Below, piece after piece: positions 20,945 through 32,626 of a stretch of DNA of 64,000 bases (position 1 is its first letter; each line of letters starts with the position of its first letter). Made by a program: the position numbers and the translations under genes. Source of the DNA: Erythroxylum novogranatense. Taxonomy: Eukaryota > Streptophyta > Magnoliopsida > Malpighiales > Erythroxylaceae. Location: positions 6,481,001 through 6,545,000 of the forward strand of contig CM057229.1 of NCBI GenBank assembly GCA_029891385.1, read 5' to 3'. Under the pieces are notes generated by a model, which saw nothing but the letters and a program-made list of their open reading frames with translations, was not told the DNA's origin and searched no databases.

Positions 20945-21862
20945 CATTATAACACCTTTGATGTCCTCATCAGTGTAGAGCTCCGGTTGAGTCTCTTGCA
21001 GCAATAACATAGTATCAATCAACGTCGTCCCACTTTCTCCGTCAATTGAATTTAACCCAGACACTCCCAAAGACGATTCCGTTATTTTTTCTCTTTTTTC
21101 ATTAACAAGGTGTTGCACAAAGGCATCAACTTTCTTCATTATTTTTATCATCCTCCTCTCAATTCCTTGGAAATCAATCCACTGTAGGAATGGAAAAAAG
21201 TCGCTCAAATGTGCAGTTCCATGGAGTTGCGCGAACTCCCTAATAAGAACCCTGAACTCTTTTGCTTCATTGTCCACCACACCCTTTCCATAATAACGCT
21301 TCCCGGCGATCATTCGCAACAAGACGTTGAAAGCAACCTCCGTAAACAAAGATGAGAGCTGTACTCTCATCTCTCTGTCTCTGGACTCTTGGAATAGTTG
21401 CTTTAGCAGTAGCTGAATTTCCTCTTCCAAAATTTTGCTAAACTTGTTAAGGCGGGACGTAGAAAATAGCTCCATTGACGTGACACGCCTAAGGTTGCGC
21501 CAGTGATCTCCATAGGAGGAGAATCCAATGGTCCTGTAATTGTATTGAAGGTGTTTCCCAGCAATCAAACGTGGGCGATTTGCAAAGATGATGTCGTTCT
21601 TCGTGAAGCACTCTTCAACTGCAGATGGAGAAGAGACTACAAGGACCTTACGAGTACCAAATCGGAGAAATAATAGATCACCATATTTTGTGCAAAGATC
21701 GCCGAGTGACCGATGCATGGGTTGGTTAACCAAATGAAGATGGCCTAGAATTGGAAGAGAAGGAGGACTTGGCGGGAGATTTGGTCTCTTCACATGCTTT
21801 TGTAAAACCAACTTAAAGACCAGGATAAACACTAACAGAAGTGTGAAATTCAGGCATTCCAT
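20945..21862 (-). CDS. P450 exon 1 (membrane anchor to F/G helices)
   Basis: 306 codons, fully open. Start ATG at 21860-21862 in a good context (AAAGATGG). Residues ~6-20 form a hydrophobic ER anchor (FTLLLVFILVFKLVL). A basic patch (KHVKR) and the proline hinge LPPSPPSLPILGH (29-41) follow. The C-helix motif WRNLRR (121-126), which contacts haem propionates, is present. FANRPR, GFSSYGDHW and KRYYG resemble CYP81 members (CYP81D/E/Q group), but the subfamily cannot be fixed by eye. No lesion in this exon. Confidence 0.88.
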
Positions 21863-21913
21863 CTTTTGTTGTTGGTTGCTTAGTGTTTATCTCTTTGTAT
21901 GGGAGAATCATAA

Positions 21914-21920
21914 ATTTATA
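21914..21920 (-). promoter_or_regulatory. TATA box of the P450
   Basis: TATAAAT on the minus strand ~52 bp upstream of the start codon, predicting a leader of about 25 nt rich in CAA (CAACAACAAAAG). Position and leader type are typical of plant genes. Confidence 0.6.
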
Positions 21921-21989
21921 TTGGCCACTGTTGTGTCCTGATTCATGTAAGACTAACAACAGGAATCACGACCTTTGCTTAGGCATTGG

Positions 21990-22388
21990 TCACATCGTAC
22001 ATACTTGATCGTCAATTATCAAAACTTTAATTATATATGATCGGTATTATACACATTATTCAAATTAAAAAAAATCTAGATATTTTTATAAAATATCTAT
22101 ATAGTATTCAACAATTACAAGAATTATATTATTTATAAAATTTTTAGATGAATAAAATAATTTATAGTGTCAAATAAACACTAAAATATGTGATAATTAA
22201 TTAAACAAATCGAAATAATTAACCATAATTATTTTGATTTACTTAAATAGTTAAATACTTGTTTATTTTATTTAAGGATTTAAAAATAAATATAAATATT
22301 GAATAGTAAATTTTTGATAATTTCAAACTTATAAAATTTATAACTTATACTTAGTAAACTTATATAATGGTTTATAAGGTTAGGAAGC
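21990..22388. repeat. P450 upstream region, duplicated at 28915-29490
   Basis: Both copies share GATCGTCAATTATCAA, AAATATCTATAT, ATTACAAGAATT, TATGTGATAATTA and GATTTACTTAAATAGTTAAA in the same order and orientation. The right copy continues beyond the copia element at 27805, where it matches the other copy's continuation at 30746. Confidence 0.75.
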
Positions 22389-22984
22389 TGATTTTTTCCA
22401 ACAAGGAAAACAACTAATGAAGTGAACCAATTCGGTAATATCCAGGAAAGATCGCCAAACGGATTCCTAAAACAGTATTATCATTCCACGTAAAATCCTA
22501 GGAAATGGCGGAGGAGTCACAAACAGTCTCACTTAAAACCCGACCTCCTAGATAGAAATTACATTCACGATGTATTTATCACAACCTAACCTGTGTACAA
22601 ACACGAACAGTAAATATACCCAAATAAATTGAACACAACACTACAAATATGCCCGACAAATAATATTGAATATTATAAATGCGAAATAAATAAAAGAGAT
22701 AAGGAAAAAACACACCCAAAAATTGATAACGGAGTTCGATCAATTTTGCCTACTTCTCCAAGCATCAGTTAAGGCAGCCTGCTCTTATTAAAAACAGAAT
22801 ACTAAATTTGATATGTATACAAATTTTGAGTATTTATAAAATTTTTGGGATGATTTTGATTAGGAGGGGGAGGAGTTGTTTTATAACTTGAAAAACTCCT
22901 CCTATCTTCATCTCTTCCCAATATGGGATAGAAATTAAGCCATGAAAGTCAACAATAAATAGCTATGAAAGTCAATAAACAACA
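22389..22984 (-). repeat. 3' LTR of the copia element
   Basis: Pairs with 27197-27804. On the minus strand it starts TGTTGTTTATTGAC right after the purine tract CCAAGGTGGAGATT. Contains the conserved GAGTTCGATCAATTTTGCC motif found in many copia LTRs read on this strand. Confidence 0.8.
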
Positions 22985-22998
22985 AATCTCCACCTTGG
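22985..22998 (-). other. Polypurine tract
   Basis: Minus-strand CCAAGGTGGAGATT immediately before the 3' LTR; a standard copia second-strand primer. Confidence 0.8.
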
Positions 22999-22999
22999 C

Positions 23000-25900
23000 A
23001 TAATTTCGAGTCCCACCAAATGCAAACATCATTCATCCTCCTAATTAAACAAACAGTCTTTGTAGTGTTTCCAATTTGCGTTCTCAGGCGTCAACTCAAA
23101 AGTGCAAGATGTTGACTAAGTCTAAACAATGTTTAAACTTATCTTTTGTCACTATCTTGGTCATCATATCTGCAGGATTCTCCGTAGTCCATATCTTCTG
23201 GAGAAGTATCTCCTCTTCTTCGAGAATCTTCCGCAAAGTGATAGCGAACATTAATATACTTCGTCCTTACATGGAAAAATTGGTTCTTTGCTAAGTGAAT
23301 AACACTTTAACTGTCGCAATAGACCACAAGGTGGTTCTGACCAACTCCCTAGTCCTTCAACAATCCATGAAGCCAAATCGTCTCCTTTACAGCCTCTGTA
23401 ATTGCCATATACTCTGCCTCTGTTGTAGACAAAGCCACTGTTGACTGTAAAGTAAACTTCCAACTAACTAACGCCTTAGCATAAGTGAATAAGTAGCTAC
23501 TTGTAGATCTTCGCTTATCCAAATCGCCGCGTAGTCAGAATCACAATATCCAACTATGTATTGACCAAGTGATTTATCCTGCTCAAATAATAAGCCAACA
23601 TTTACGGTATGTTGAATATACCGTAGAATTTATTTCACAACTTGTCCATGAAGCTTGCCAGGATCATGCATATATTTGCTCACAACACTAACTGCCTCTG
23701 AAATATCGGGTCTCGTACACACCATTGCATACATCAAGCTTCCTACTGCATTAGCATAAGGGACTTTTGCCATATATTTATGTTCTTCATCCGTCTTCGT
23801 TGATAACTAGTTACTAAGTTTCAGATGAGGAGCAAGTGGAGTACTTACAGGTTTTATATCTTTATTCATAACAAAACGTTGTAGTACTTTCTTCAAATAC
23901 TATTTTTGAGTCAGTCAAAGCTTTCCTCCCTGTCTATCCCTGCTTATCTCTATGCCGACAATCTTTTTAGCCTCTCCCAAAACCTTCATCTCGAACTCTT
24001 CATTCAACTGAGCCTTCATTTTGTTAATTTCATCTTGGCTCCTGGATGCTATTAACATATCATCAAAGTATAAGAGTAAGTCGTTTTAGGACTCATCTGT
24101 AAGTCTACACAAATACACACAATGATCGTATTTACTTCTTGTGTATTTCTGGCCCATCATAAACTTGTCAAATCGTTTGTACCATTGCCTCGGTGATTGC
24201 TTCAATCCGTATAATGATTTATTCAATTTACAAACCCAATTTTCTTTACCAGTAACTTTGAATCCATCTGATTGAGACATATAAATTTCCTTCTTCAAAT
24301 CACCGTGTAGGAATGCGGTTTTCACATCAAGTTAAGCTAGCTCCAAATTTACTTGCGATACCAAGGCCAATAAAATTCTAATAGAAGAATGTTTAACAAC
24401 TGGAGAAAATACCTCATTATAATCAATTCCTTCCTTTTGAGCGTAGCCTTTAGCCACCAACCTTACCTTGTAGCGAATATCATCTTTGTCAGGAAATCCT
24501 TCTTTCTTTGCAAATATCCATTTGCATCCAATTGCCTTCTTTCCTTTCGGTAGTTGTGTCAGTTTTCATATCTTGTTCTTCTCAAGAGATTGCATTTCCT
24601 CTTCCATTGCACCTGCCCATTTGCCACTTTCTTAATTTTGGATTACTTCTGGGAAGGTAGATGGAACATCATCAACAACTGGAAGTGCATAAGCTACCAT
24701 GTCAATAAAACAAGCAAGTTTTTGAATTTCTCATATTGTCCTTCTAGCGGCAATTGACTCTAATTGCTGCAGAGGTTCTTGGGTTGGAGCCTCTTCCTCA
24801 TCTGACTCTTCTTCTGCTATATGAGAGTCACTAGTAGTACTTTTTGCTGGGATTACCACTGTTTGTTCAAACTCCACCTACTTCGGGATACACTCTACCT
24901 GTTGTGAAATACCATTAGGCCTTTCTGGAGTTACCTTATTTAACATAGCAGATTCATCAAATGTAACATCCCTGCTGACAATTGTCTTCTTTGACTCTAT
25001 ACACCATAAATGATATCCTTTAACTCCAGCATTAAAGCCCATTAATAGAGTTTTCTTTGCTCGTGGGTCTAACTTTGATTCATTCACATGATAATATGCA
25101 ATAGAACCAAAAATATGCAAAGAATCGTAATCTGTTGTAGGTTTCCCAAACCATACCTTTAAAGGAGTCTTGCCACCAATTTCAGATTATGGAAAATGAT
25201 TAATAAGATGTTGAGCATATGTCACTACCTCAACCCAAAACTTTTGCCTAACCCAGCATCAGACAACATACAACGAACTTTCTCCACCAGTGTCCTGTTC
25301 ATATGCTTTGACACCCCATTCTGTTGTGGTATTTTTCAAACTGTAAAGTGTCGAACTATGCCAAACTCTTGACATACCTCTAGGAAAGGATCACTATTGT
25401 ATTCTCCACCATTATCTGTTCGGAGAACTTTGATCTTTCTTCCTGTCTAGTTTTCAACTTGAGCTTTCCACTTAAGAAAAACTCCAAACACATCATCTTT
25501 GTTCTTCATAGTAAACACTCATACTCTTTTGGAAAAATCATCAACAAAAGTAACAAAATAATGCCTACCTCCAAGAGAGAGAGTCTTAGCAAGTCCCCAC
25601 ACATCTGAGTTCACATAATCTAGAATTCCCTTGGTATTATGAATAACAGTGCCAAATTTCACTCTTCATTATTTTCCTAGAACACAATGCTCACAAAATT
25701 CTAATTTGCAAGTCTTTATACCTTTTAATAATCCTTGCTTGGCAAGAATTTGCAAGGATTTTTCACCAGCATGTCCCAAACACATATGCCACAACTTTGT
25801 AGCCTCTGCATCCTTCTTGCTACTAGAAGTTGCTGCCGCTACTATCCCAACAACTGTGCTTTCTTGATAGTAATACAAATTATTTTTCCTTATGCCTTTA

Positions 25901-27116
25901 AACATCACAAGTGCTCCCAAAGTTGCCTTAAGAATTCCATCTCGCATCATCACAACTAGGCCTTTGATTCTAAGGTCCCTGAAGAGATGAGATTCTTTTC
26001 AATTTTGGAACATACCGCACATCCCTCAAAATTCTGGTGGATCCACGATAATTCCTTAGCTTGATTGAACCTATCCCAGCTGTTTTACATGGATTGTCAT
26101 TACCTATGTAAATAACTCCACCATCAATTTCTTCAAAATCAAAGAACCACTCCCGGATAGGATACATATGATAGGTGCAATCTGAATCCAGAATCCACTC
26201 GTCTGAATGAAATGTTGAAGGTAATATCACTAAAGAGACATCTGACTCTGCATCACTTTTACATTCTGCAACATTTGCATCTTACGGAGCCTTCCCTTTC
26301 TCCTTCAACTTTGGACAGCCTTTCTTTCAGTGTCCTTCCTCATGACAGAAAGCACACTCATCTTTGGCAACTCGCTTTTGATTTGGATATTCCTCTTCTC
26401 CCCTTCAAAACTAGCTCTGTTGACGACCTCTTGCCACAAATACTTCATCTTCCATAACCGCTTTACTTTTCTTGATATCTTGTTTTCGCAATTCATGACT
26501 ATACAAAGTGGAACATATAGCATCTAAAGATACATTCTCCCTCTCATGAAGTAAAATAGTTTCTAAGTGTTCAAATTCATCCGGAAGGGATGATAACAAC
26601 ATCAAAGCCAAGTCTTCATCTTCAAATTTCACATCCAAATTCAACAGGTCTGCTACTAACTGATTAAACATAGTGAAGTGTTTATTCATAGTAGTATTTG
26701 GTCGGTAATCAAATCGGAACAACCTTTTCTTCATAAGGAGCTTATTCTTACCACTTTTTTTCCAAAATTTATCCTCAATTCCTTCCACGGTTTGTGTGCA
26801 GAAGTCTCATTTTTGAAAGCATACTTTTGCTCTCTAGACAAACATGATCGAATTATCCCTCATGCCAACCGATTTATGATAGTCCAATCCTTATCTTCTA
26901 CATATTATGGTTTCTTTTCTTCAATAACTATGTCAAGACCTTGTTGGAAAAGGGAATCCAGAACCTCACCATGTCACATCCCAAAATAACCAGTACCATC
27001 AAATAGTTCCACCGCCAACTTTATACTTGACATTGGAGTCCTCTGCTATGAGGAAGTCGATGTCACTTGTGTCATATTTGTTATGTCCCTAGTTGTTGGT
27101 GAATTTACAGACGTCA
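23000..27116 (-). pseudogene. Copia gag-pol, heavily mutated
   Basis: The likely start is the ATG at 27114-27116. Seen in order: gag with TVEGIEDKFW-like and LLSSLPDEFEHLE text (26411-26788), a degraded CCHC near 26330, a protease motif WILDSDCTYHM (26190) where the catalytic G of DSG is D, GAG-pre-integrase with LWHMCLGHAGEKSL and CEHC (25669-25953), integrase end HIFGSIAYYHV with KLDPRAKK (25100), RT KTAFLHGDLKKEIYM (24320), SLYGLKQSPRQWYKRF, a catalytic box YFDDML (24075), and RNase H remnants to 23250. More than a dozen stops or frame changes. Confidence 0.82.
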
Positions 27117-27181
27117 TTATAGACTCAAATAATAGAATTCAATATTACAAATATTATAATCAAACTAAAGGATGAACCTTT

Positions 27182-27194
27182 GGCTTTGATATCA
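27182..27194 (-). other. Primer-binding site (worn)
   Basis: Minus-strand TGATATCAAAGCC, a two-change relative of TGGTATCAGAGCC, 2 bp from the 5' LTR. Confidence 0.7.
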
Positions 27195-27196
27195 CT

Positions 27197-27804
27197 TGTT
27201 GAAAAAAATCGGGTATTTTTCCTTTAAGGAAAACAACTAGTGAAGTGAACCGATTCGGTAATATCCAGGAAAGACCGCCAAACGAAGTCCTAAGACAATA
27301 TTATCATTCCATGTAAAATTCCAAGAAAGGGCAGAGGGATCACAAATAGTCCTACTTAAAACCCGACCTCTTAGACAAAAATTACGTAAATAGTGTATTT
27401 ATCACAACCTAACTCGTGTACACACACGAACAGTAAATACACCAAAATAAATTGAACACAACACTACAAAGATACCGACAAATAATATTGAATACTATAA
27501 ATGCGAAATAAATAAAAGAGATAAGGAAAGAACACACCCGAAAATTGATAACGGAGTTCGACCAATTTTGCCTATTTCTCCGAGCACCACTTAAAGCAAC
27601 TTGCTCTTATTAAGAAGAGAATACTCAATTTGATATGTATACAAATTTTGAGTATTTATCAAATTTTTGAGATGGTTTTGATTAGGGGGGAGGAGTTATT
27701 TTATAACTTGAAAAACTCCTTCCATCTTTATCTCTTCCCAATATGTGATAGAAATTAGGCCATGAAAGTCAACAATAAATAGCCATGAAAGTCAATAAAC
27801 AACA
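27197..27804 (-). repeat. 5' LTR of the copia element
   Basis: 608 bp. Inner end TGTTGAAAAAAATC, outer end AATAAACAACA. Differs from the 3' LTR by many scattered substitutions and small indels, so the insertion is older than that of the chromovirus at 15044. Confidence 0.8.
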
Positions 27805-28090
27805 TAAATGACTACCAATATTGGTATTGGCTAGATCTAATGCTAACAAACTCTTTTTTAATGTCTTCCACTTTATAAGACAATCACATATATGGTGAGA
27901 CCTTATTCAACCATTGAATTCGAGAACTTATATCGATTTTCTCATGTTGGAAGCAACGGAACATATATAAATTATCTTCCTCTTGCGTCAATTTGGTGGT
28001 TCACTTGGTATAGTTTTACTAAGTCCCTTTTGTGGTTCAATTGGTAATGGCTCGGGCTTGTTTGTAATTTAAAGGATGATAAATCGAAAA
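27805..28090. repeat. Duplicated block, copy 1 (second copy 30746-31090)
   Basis: Shares CTTTTTTAATGTCTTCCAC, ACCATTGAATTCGAGAACTT, CTCATGTTGGAAGCAACGGA and AAGTCCCTTTTGTGGTTCAA with the other copy. On the minus strand both could be read as MFRCFQHEKI..ISSRIQWLNK, but copy 1 has a stop, so a coding role is doubtful. It continues the P450 upstream duplication on the far side of the copia element. Confidence 0.75.
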
Positions 28091-28914
28091 AAATTTGTGG
28101 GAAAACCAAGCCGTTTTGTTTATTGATGACTTCGCTCTTTTCATTTGCAACGTGTAGTCGACAATGAATTTTTTAACCGACAATGCCCTTTTGTTCATTT
28201 GTGAATTTTCTTGGTTAAAATAAAGGAAAAGAACCCGAAATGAGAAAAGAATACCATATAATGAGACTATTTTTTAATGTGAGAAAAGAATACCCACATT
28301 TGAAACTTAAAAAAAGCCTCTCAAGTAACTCTTTCAGGTAGATTTTTTAGATTAATTAATGAAACTATTTTTTAGTCCATTTTATTCTTATGTTTTATAC
28401 ATAATTCTCTCAATACTCATAAATATGCATCTTCACATTTACTCAATTTGATATTTATTTTGAGATTTATATAATATTATTTGACTTTGTTATATATTTT
28501 AATATTTATTTTTGATATTAGTTTTGTTTATGTTATAATACTATAAAAGATTTGGTTAGATATATTTTATTTATGTTTCATATTGTTTAAAATTATATAC
28601 TAATTAATATATTGTGCTTTGCATATTGTTTAATATACTTTAAATAATATTTATATGCATAAATAATTTTATTATAAAATAAAATATAACTAAAATTAAA
28701 AATATTTTTATTTTATATTGTCAAATAATCTGTTAATGAAACTCTTAAAAAAGCTCTTTTAAAATGATATCCAAATAGTCAACTAGTTTTTAGAAAAGTT
28801 CTTTTCAGAAAAGATTTACAAAAAATGCTTTACTGATAAAAGTTCTACTAGCATAAACCCAACCAAATAGAGGCGCCAATTATATATAATGTGACAAATG
28901 CCTGGAAGTTAGCA
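28091..28914. other. AT-rich DNA
   Basis: No gene, LTR or inverted repeat recognised. It separates the two copies of the duplicated upstream block. Confidence 0.45.
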
Positions 28915-29490
28915 AATGTACATAATTGATCGTCAATTATCAACACTTTAATTATAATCTGCATGTTATGTGTTGGACAGGGTTTTAGGTTTACTCTTAA
29001 CTTTTTTGTCTCATTTGATTCTTTATAAGAGCTCGTTTTTTACACTTATAAAGAACAAAAGAAGTAAAATATGATTTTTTTTTACCTTGCCCACAACCTG
29101 TAAAATATTAAGAATGATATTTTTACTTTGCCTACAACCTATAAAATATTAAAAGTAGACCTGGTTACACGATTTTGAAAAGCAAAATATCTATATGGTA
29201 TTCATCAATTACAAGAATTTAGATATTATTTATAAAATATTTAGATAAATAGAAATACTTTATATTGTAAAATAAACATTAAATTATGTGATAATTAAAA
29301 TAAAATGAAATTATTAATTATAATTAATTAGATTTACTTAAATAGTTAAACTCATCTATTTTCTTATTTAAGATATTAAAAATAAATTTAGGTATTAAAT
29401 AGTAGAATTTGTAATAATTGCAATCTTATAGGTTATAAGTTACGAATTTTATAACTTATGCTTACTACCTTATAACGTTTTTACAAGGTT
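28915..29490. repeat. Second copy of the P450 upstream region
   Basis: Homologous to 21990-22388 with substitutions and an extra ~130 bp near 28970-29170. No P450 coding exon lies next to it; on the left it joins unrelated AT-rich DNA. It is probably the relic of a tandem P450 duplicate whose coding part is lost. Confidence 0.7.
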
Positions 29491-30745
29491 TGCGAAAAAT
29501 CGTAAGGGTAGATAGTTTCACAAACTTTCCGATTTGTTCCTAGCAAACAAATAAAATCAGGAAAATTAAAAGAACCAAAAATAAATCAACACTAAAACTT
29601 TGTTAACGCAGTTCGGCACACTTTACCTACGTCTGCGGAGCCTTCATCAAGCTTAATCACTTTCACCGAAATACAATAGTTTTACCCAAGATTTTACTGA
29701 GTCGACACCACTCAACCCTTGACACTATCCCACAACCTAACTACCCGTGAAAGAGTTTCACACCCAATAGTACGACCGTCTCGTACTAACTTCAACAGAA
29801 GATTTTGTTAACAATATTTAATAATAAAGATAATTAAACGAATAACTCAAGTGATTAAAATAGTAAAGAGCGAAAACTAAAATACACTTGAGATAGACAA
29901 GAACAACTTCCCGATAAGTTTCGCTCCACTGAAATAGATCTGGAAGTTATCGCAACAATAATGGGCCAATCACGACAACACATCAAATAAAACGCAACAC
30001 AAAACCATAATCAGCCCAAGTGATGTAATCCACGAAATTTCAGTACAAAGATAATCAGTTGATTCTCACAATTCCTTTAGCTATATATATAGAGACATGC
30101 TCAATTAACGCCTTTACAAGACACTCACGCATACATCAAAAATTCCAGCAACAACGTTATCTCTTGTCCCTCAAAGCCATAAACCCAAAAACCATCATGA
30201 GCTATGATTTTCAAGTGAGTCATTAATACCCACTAAACCTCCACCAAGTTATCTCACGCACGCACATCAAAAAGATAACATAAGACTAATTTAAGATGTG
30301 TTATTCAACTCAAAGTACTCATATGCGCAGCCAGCAAAATCCTTTTCCACGTGACCACCACTTTGAACAAAGCCACACTCTATTTTCCTTTTTTTTTGTG
30401 TGCAACCCTTTAGGTTTTTCTTGACTTGCGTAAACCTCTATTCTTCGTCTTCCCCAAAGAGATATTCACATATCTCATAAGATTTCAAAGAATTCACTAA
30501 ATATAGGAGGTATATTCATTGTCTATTATCAAGGTGCCACATCATCACTATGCCACACTCACACAATAATCAAAGAGCTACAGATGAAATTTTTTCCTTA
30601 TCACGTGTATCTCATTGATTCCTTTTTAAAATCAAATAAGGAGGCAATAACTACATGGACTACTAATAAAACACAAACTCCATCTTTTATATGTCCAATT
30701 TAAAATGCAAAACTAAACAAAGAATATATAAAATATATTCTAACA
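29491..30745 (-). mobile_element. Solo copia LTR (~1255 bp)
   Basis: The minus strand begins TGTTAGAATATATTTTATAT, a very common plant copia LTR start, and ends CGCA. It contains GTTAACGCAGTTCGGCACA and TACCTACGTCTGCGGAGCC, a conserved copia LTR block. No internal coding region or second LTR is present. The flanks (CAAGGTT left, GTTTGG right) share only 3-4 bp, so the target duplication is imperfect. Unequal recombination between two LTRs is the usual origin of a solo LTR. Confidence 0.75.
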
Positions 30746-31090
30746 GTTTGGAAGCTGAAATGGCTAGCAATGAAATTAGCTGGATCTGATGCCTAAAAAT
30801 ACTTTCTTTAATGTCTTCCACCTTATAAGAGAATCGCATGTACGGTGAGACCTTATTTAACCATTGAATTCGAGAACTTATACCGATTTTCTCATGTTGG
30901 AAGCAACGGAACATTTATAAGTTGTCTTCCTCTTGTTTCATTGGGGTGGTTCACTTGGTATAATAATTTTTTTTGGAAGAAATTGAGTTCAATTGGTATA
31001 GTTTAACTAAGTCCCTTTTGTGGTTCAATTGGTAATGCTGGATATGTGGTTCGGGCTTGCTTGTAATTTAAAGAATTGATAAATGGAAAA
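30746..31090. repeat. Duplicated block, copy 2
   Basis: Begins GTTTGGAAGCTGAAATGGC and matches 27805-28090, with a ~45-bp extra stretch rich in T near 30965. It is the continuation of the second P450 upstream copy. A 75-residue minus frame (30687-30914) starts here but runs into the LTR, so it is not a gene. Confidence 0.7.
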
Positions 31091-32224
31091 AAGATATACT
31101 AAATATTTATATTGGTTACATCACTTAAATTTTAATCGTTTTAACAAATTGAATAGTTTATTTATAATTTATAATTCATAAAATTATACTAAATAATTTT
31201 CTATAGTTAATCATAATATTTTCTTAAAATAAAAGTTAATTTTAATATTTTAGAGAGTTTAAAATGAATAATGTATTATTTTCAAAATATTTTAATTATG
31301 TTTCGATTGAATAGTAATATTTTTCTTAAGAGTTTTGGAGATAATAATTTGAAACATAAGAAAATGTTACCAATGGCTTTACAAGATTAAAAGTCTTCAA
31401 AATGCGTTTCCCTTGATAGTTGTATTGATCCCAAAGCATAGATTCTATAACCCTGATAGTGAGAAGTTAATTGTTAGTAGAAGTATAATTCTCTCAACTT
31501 GAAATTTAATTGATTGAAGAAGTAAATTCAGCACTAGCAACTTCTCCTCCGGTGTCAGGTAAGATTCTTTTACCGTAAGAACAACGTAAAAAGTTCACAA
31601 AAAAGTTTGAATCTTGAATTTTTAGTTTATTACTGAAGTTGAAATATGAAGTGGCATAGAAAATGAACAGATCACAAAATGCAATGACGGAAAAACTCAT
31701 GACAATAAAAGGAAATGAGATATGGAAGTTAACAAGTTTGCTTTGTGGAAATATCTTATTGACTTGAAATGGATATTTTAAAAAGAAAATCATGCAAATA
31801 GAAAATTTTAAAAGCACAAAGCATGACTTGTCGCTGTTGATTAAGCAATAAAGACATTTTCGTTCATCGTACTATTTTAAAAGATAAGAACCTTCACGAT
31901 CTTTGACTCGCAGTAGTACAACGACCAGTCTTTTAATTTATTATCAAGTCACGTCAGCTCTGGCGTGCGTGAATCTATAGTCCAGACACCAGAGTCCGTC
32001 CGTTTACTTTCTCTCGCCGGCTGCTAGCTTCTTTTCTACGCAAGAGACATTTATCTTTTGCTTTTTTCCACTACCATTTCCATTACAAATTCACTAGAAA
32101 TAGATTGAAATGTTTTCCCTTTACACTGGTAGAAAACCGATCCAAATAATGTATATGCAATTTAATCGAGTATAAATAAAATAATTTCTTTTATTTCTTA
32201 TAAAATTAAAAAATTATTCATTTA
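31091..32224. other. AT-rich intergenic DNA
   Basis: A 103-residue minus frame (31506-31817) shows no known motif. A somewhat less AT-rich island at 31870-32060 holds no recognisable gene. Confidence 0.45.
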
Positions 32225-32615
32225 TGAAGATTTACTTAGAAATTTAATGTAAATAGCAAATTAATAAATGAATGATTCTTTTACCATGTTCCTGACTCAA
32301 TCTACGAGATTCAACTTGATTATACCAATTCAAATGTCTTTGATCAATCGGTAATGAAAGATCCTGATTATTCAATAACCTATTATTCAGTTACTTTTTA
32401 AACTTTATTTTGTAGTCAGTCACTCAATTGTTTTTCTCAAGGACGCTCTAGATGTACCTATAGAATAAAAAATGATTAGACAGTTAAAGAGATAGGGATG
32501 ATTGGATTACATGTTTTATCCTATGGTAACTAACAACATTTACCTTATTCTAATATTTGAATTTGAATATTGGTTATCGTCGTAGGCAGATAACCATCAA
32601 TTGTATATGCCAACA
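32225..32615 (-). repeat. 3' LTR of the copia element
   Basis: The minus strand starts TGTTGGCATATACAATTGAT and ends AAATCTTCA. Homologous to 59794-60148 along most of its length (shared ATTCTTTTACxA, CTACGAGA, TTGATCAATCGGTAATGAAAGA-like blocks). Confidence 0.75.
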
Positions 32616-32626
32616 TCTCCCACTCA
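32616..32626 (-). other. Polypurine tract
   Basis: Minus-strand TGAGTGGGAGA abuts the 3' LTR start, as in many copia elements. Confidence 0.75.

Larger units (their letters stand above)
15024..21862 (-). pseudogene. CYP81-like cytochrome P450, interrupted by a chromovirus and frameshifted
   Basis: The gene is read from exons 20945-21862 and 20845-20249, then 15043-15024 beyond the inserted element; the intron is 20846-20944. The coding length without the insertion and one target copy is 918 + 617 bp, one base short of a multiple of three. That agrees with a single-base loss near 20640, just after the LYP that follows ExxR. Without that lesion it would encode ~511 residues, normal for the family. 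Seen: a membrane anchor, proline hinge, WxxxR, GGSETS, ExxR, PERF and the [10 protein letters not shown] haem loop. Known: CYP81 enzymes are ER-bound monooxygenases of specialised metabolism. The substrate cannot be told from sequence. The LTR insertion only replaces the last few residues (native end near SSLR) with nine LTR-encoded ones and a new stop at 20214, so the frameshift is the more serious defect. Confidence 0.85.
22389..27804 (-). mobile_element. Degenerate Ty1/copia retrotransposon (5.4 kb)
   Basis: LTRs 22389-22984 and 27197-27804 match along their length. The primer-binding site and polypurine tract are in the right places for a minus-strand element. Inside, gag, zinc knuckle, protease, integrase, RT and RNase H can all be recognised in order, but stops and frameshifts occur in every domain. 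No clear target duplication: the left end of the 3' LTR looks worn. It inserted into the region upstream of the P450, between 22388 and 27805. Confidence 0.85.

Noticed and set aside
28032..28043. TGGTTCAATTGG fits the tRNA A-box consensus (also at 31021-31032), hinting at a tRNA or SINE
   Set aside because: No B box at proper spacing, no cloverleaf, and no A-rich or repeated 3' end. The match lies inside a larger duplicated block.
30687..30914. A 75-residue minus-strand ORF, MFRCFQHEKI..., also recognisable in the duplicate near 27960
   Set aside because: The duplicate has a stop, and this copy runs into a solo LTR. No family recognised; two copies of a duplicated block are not evidence of selection.
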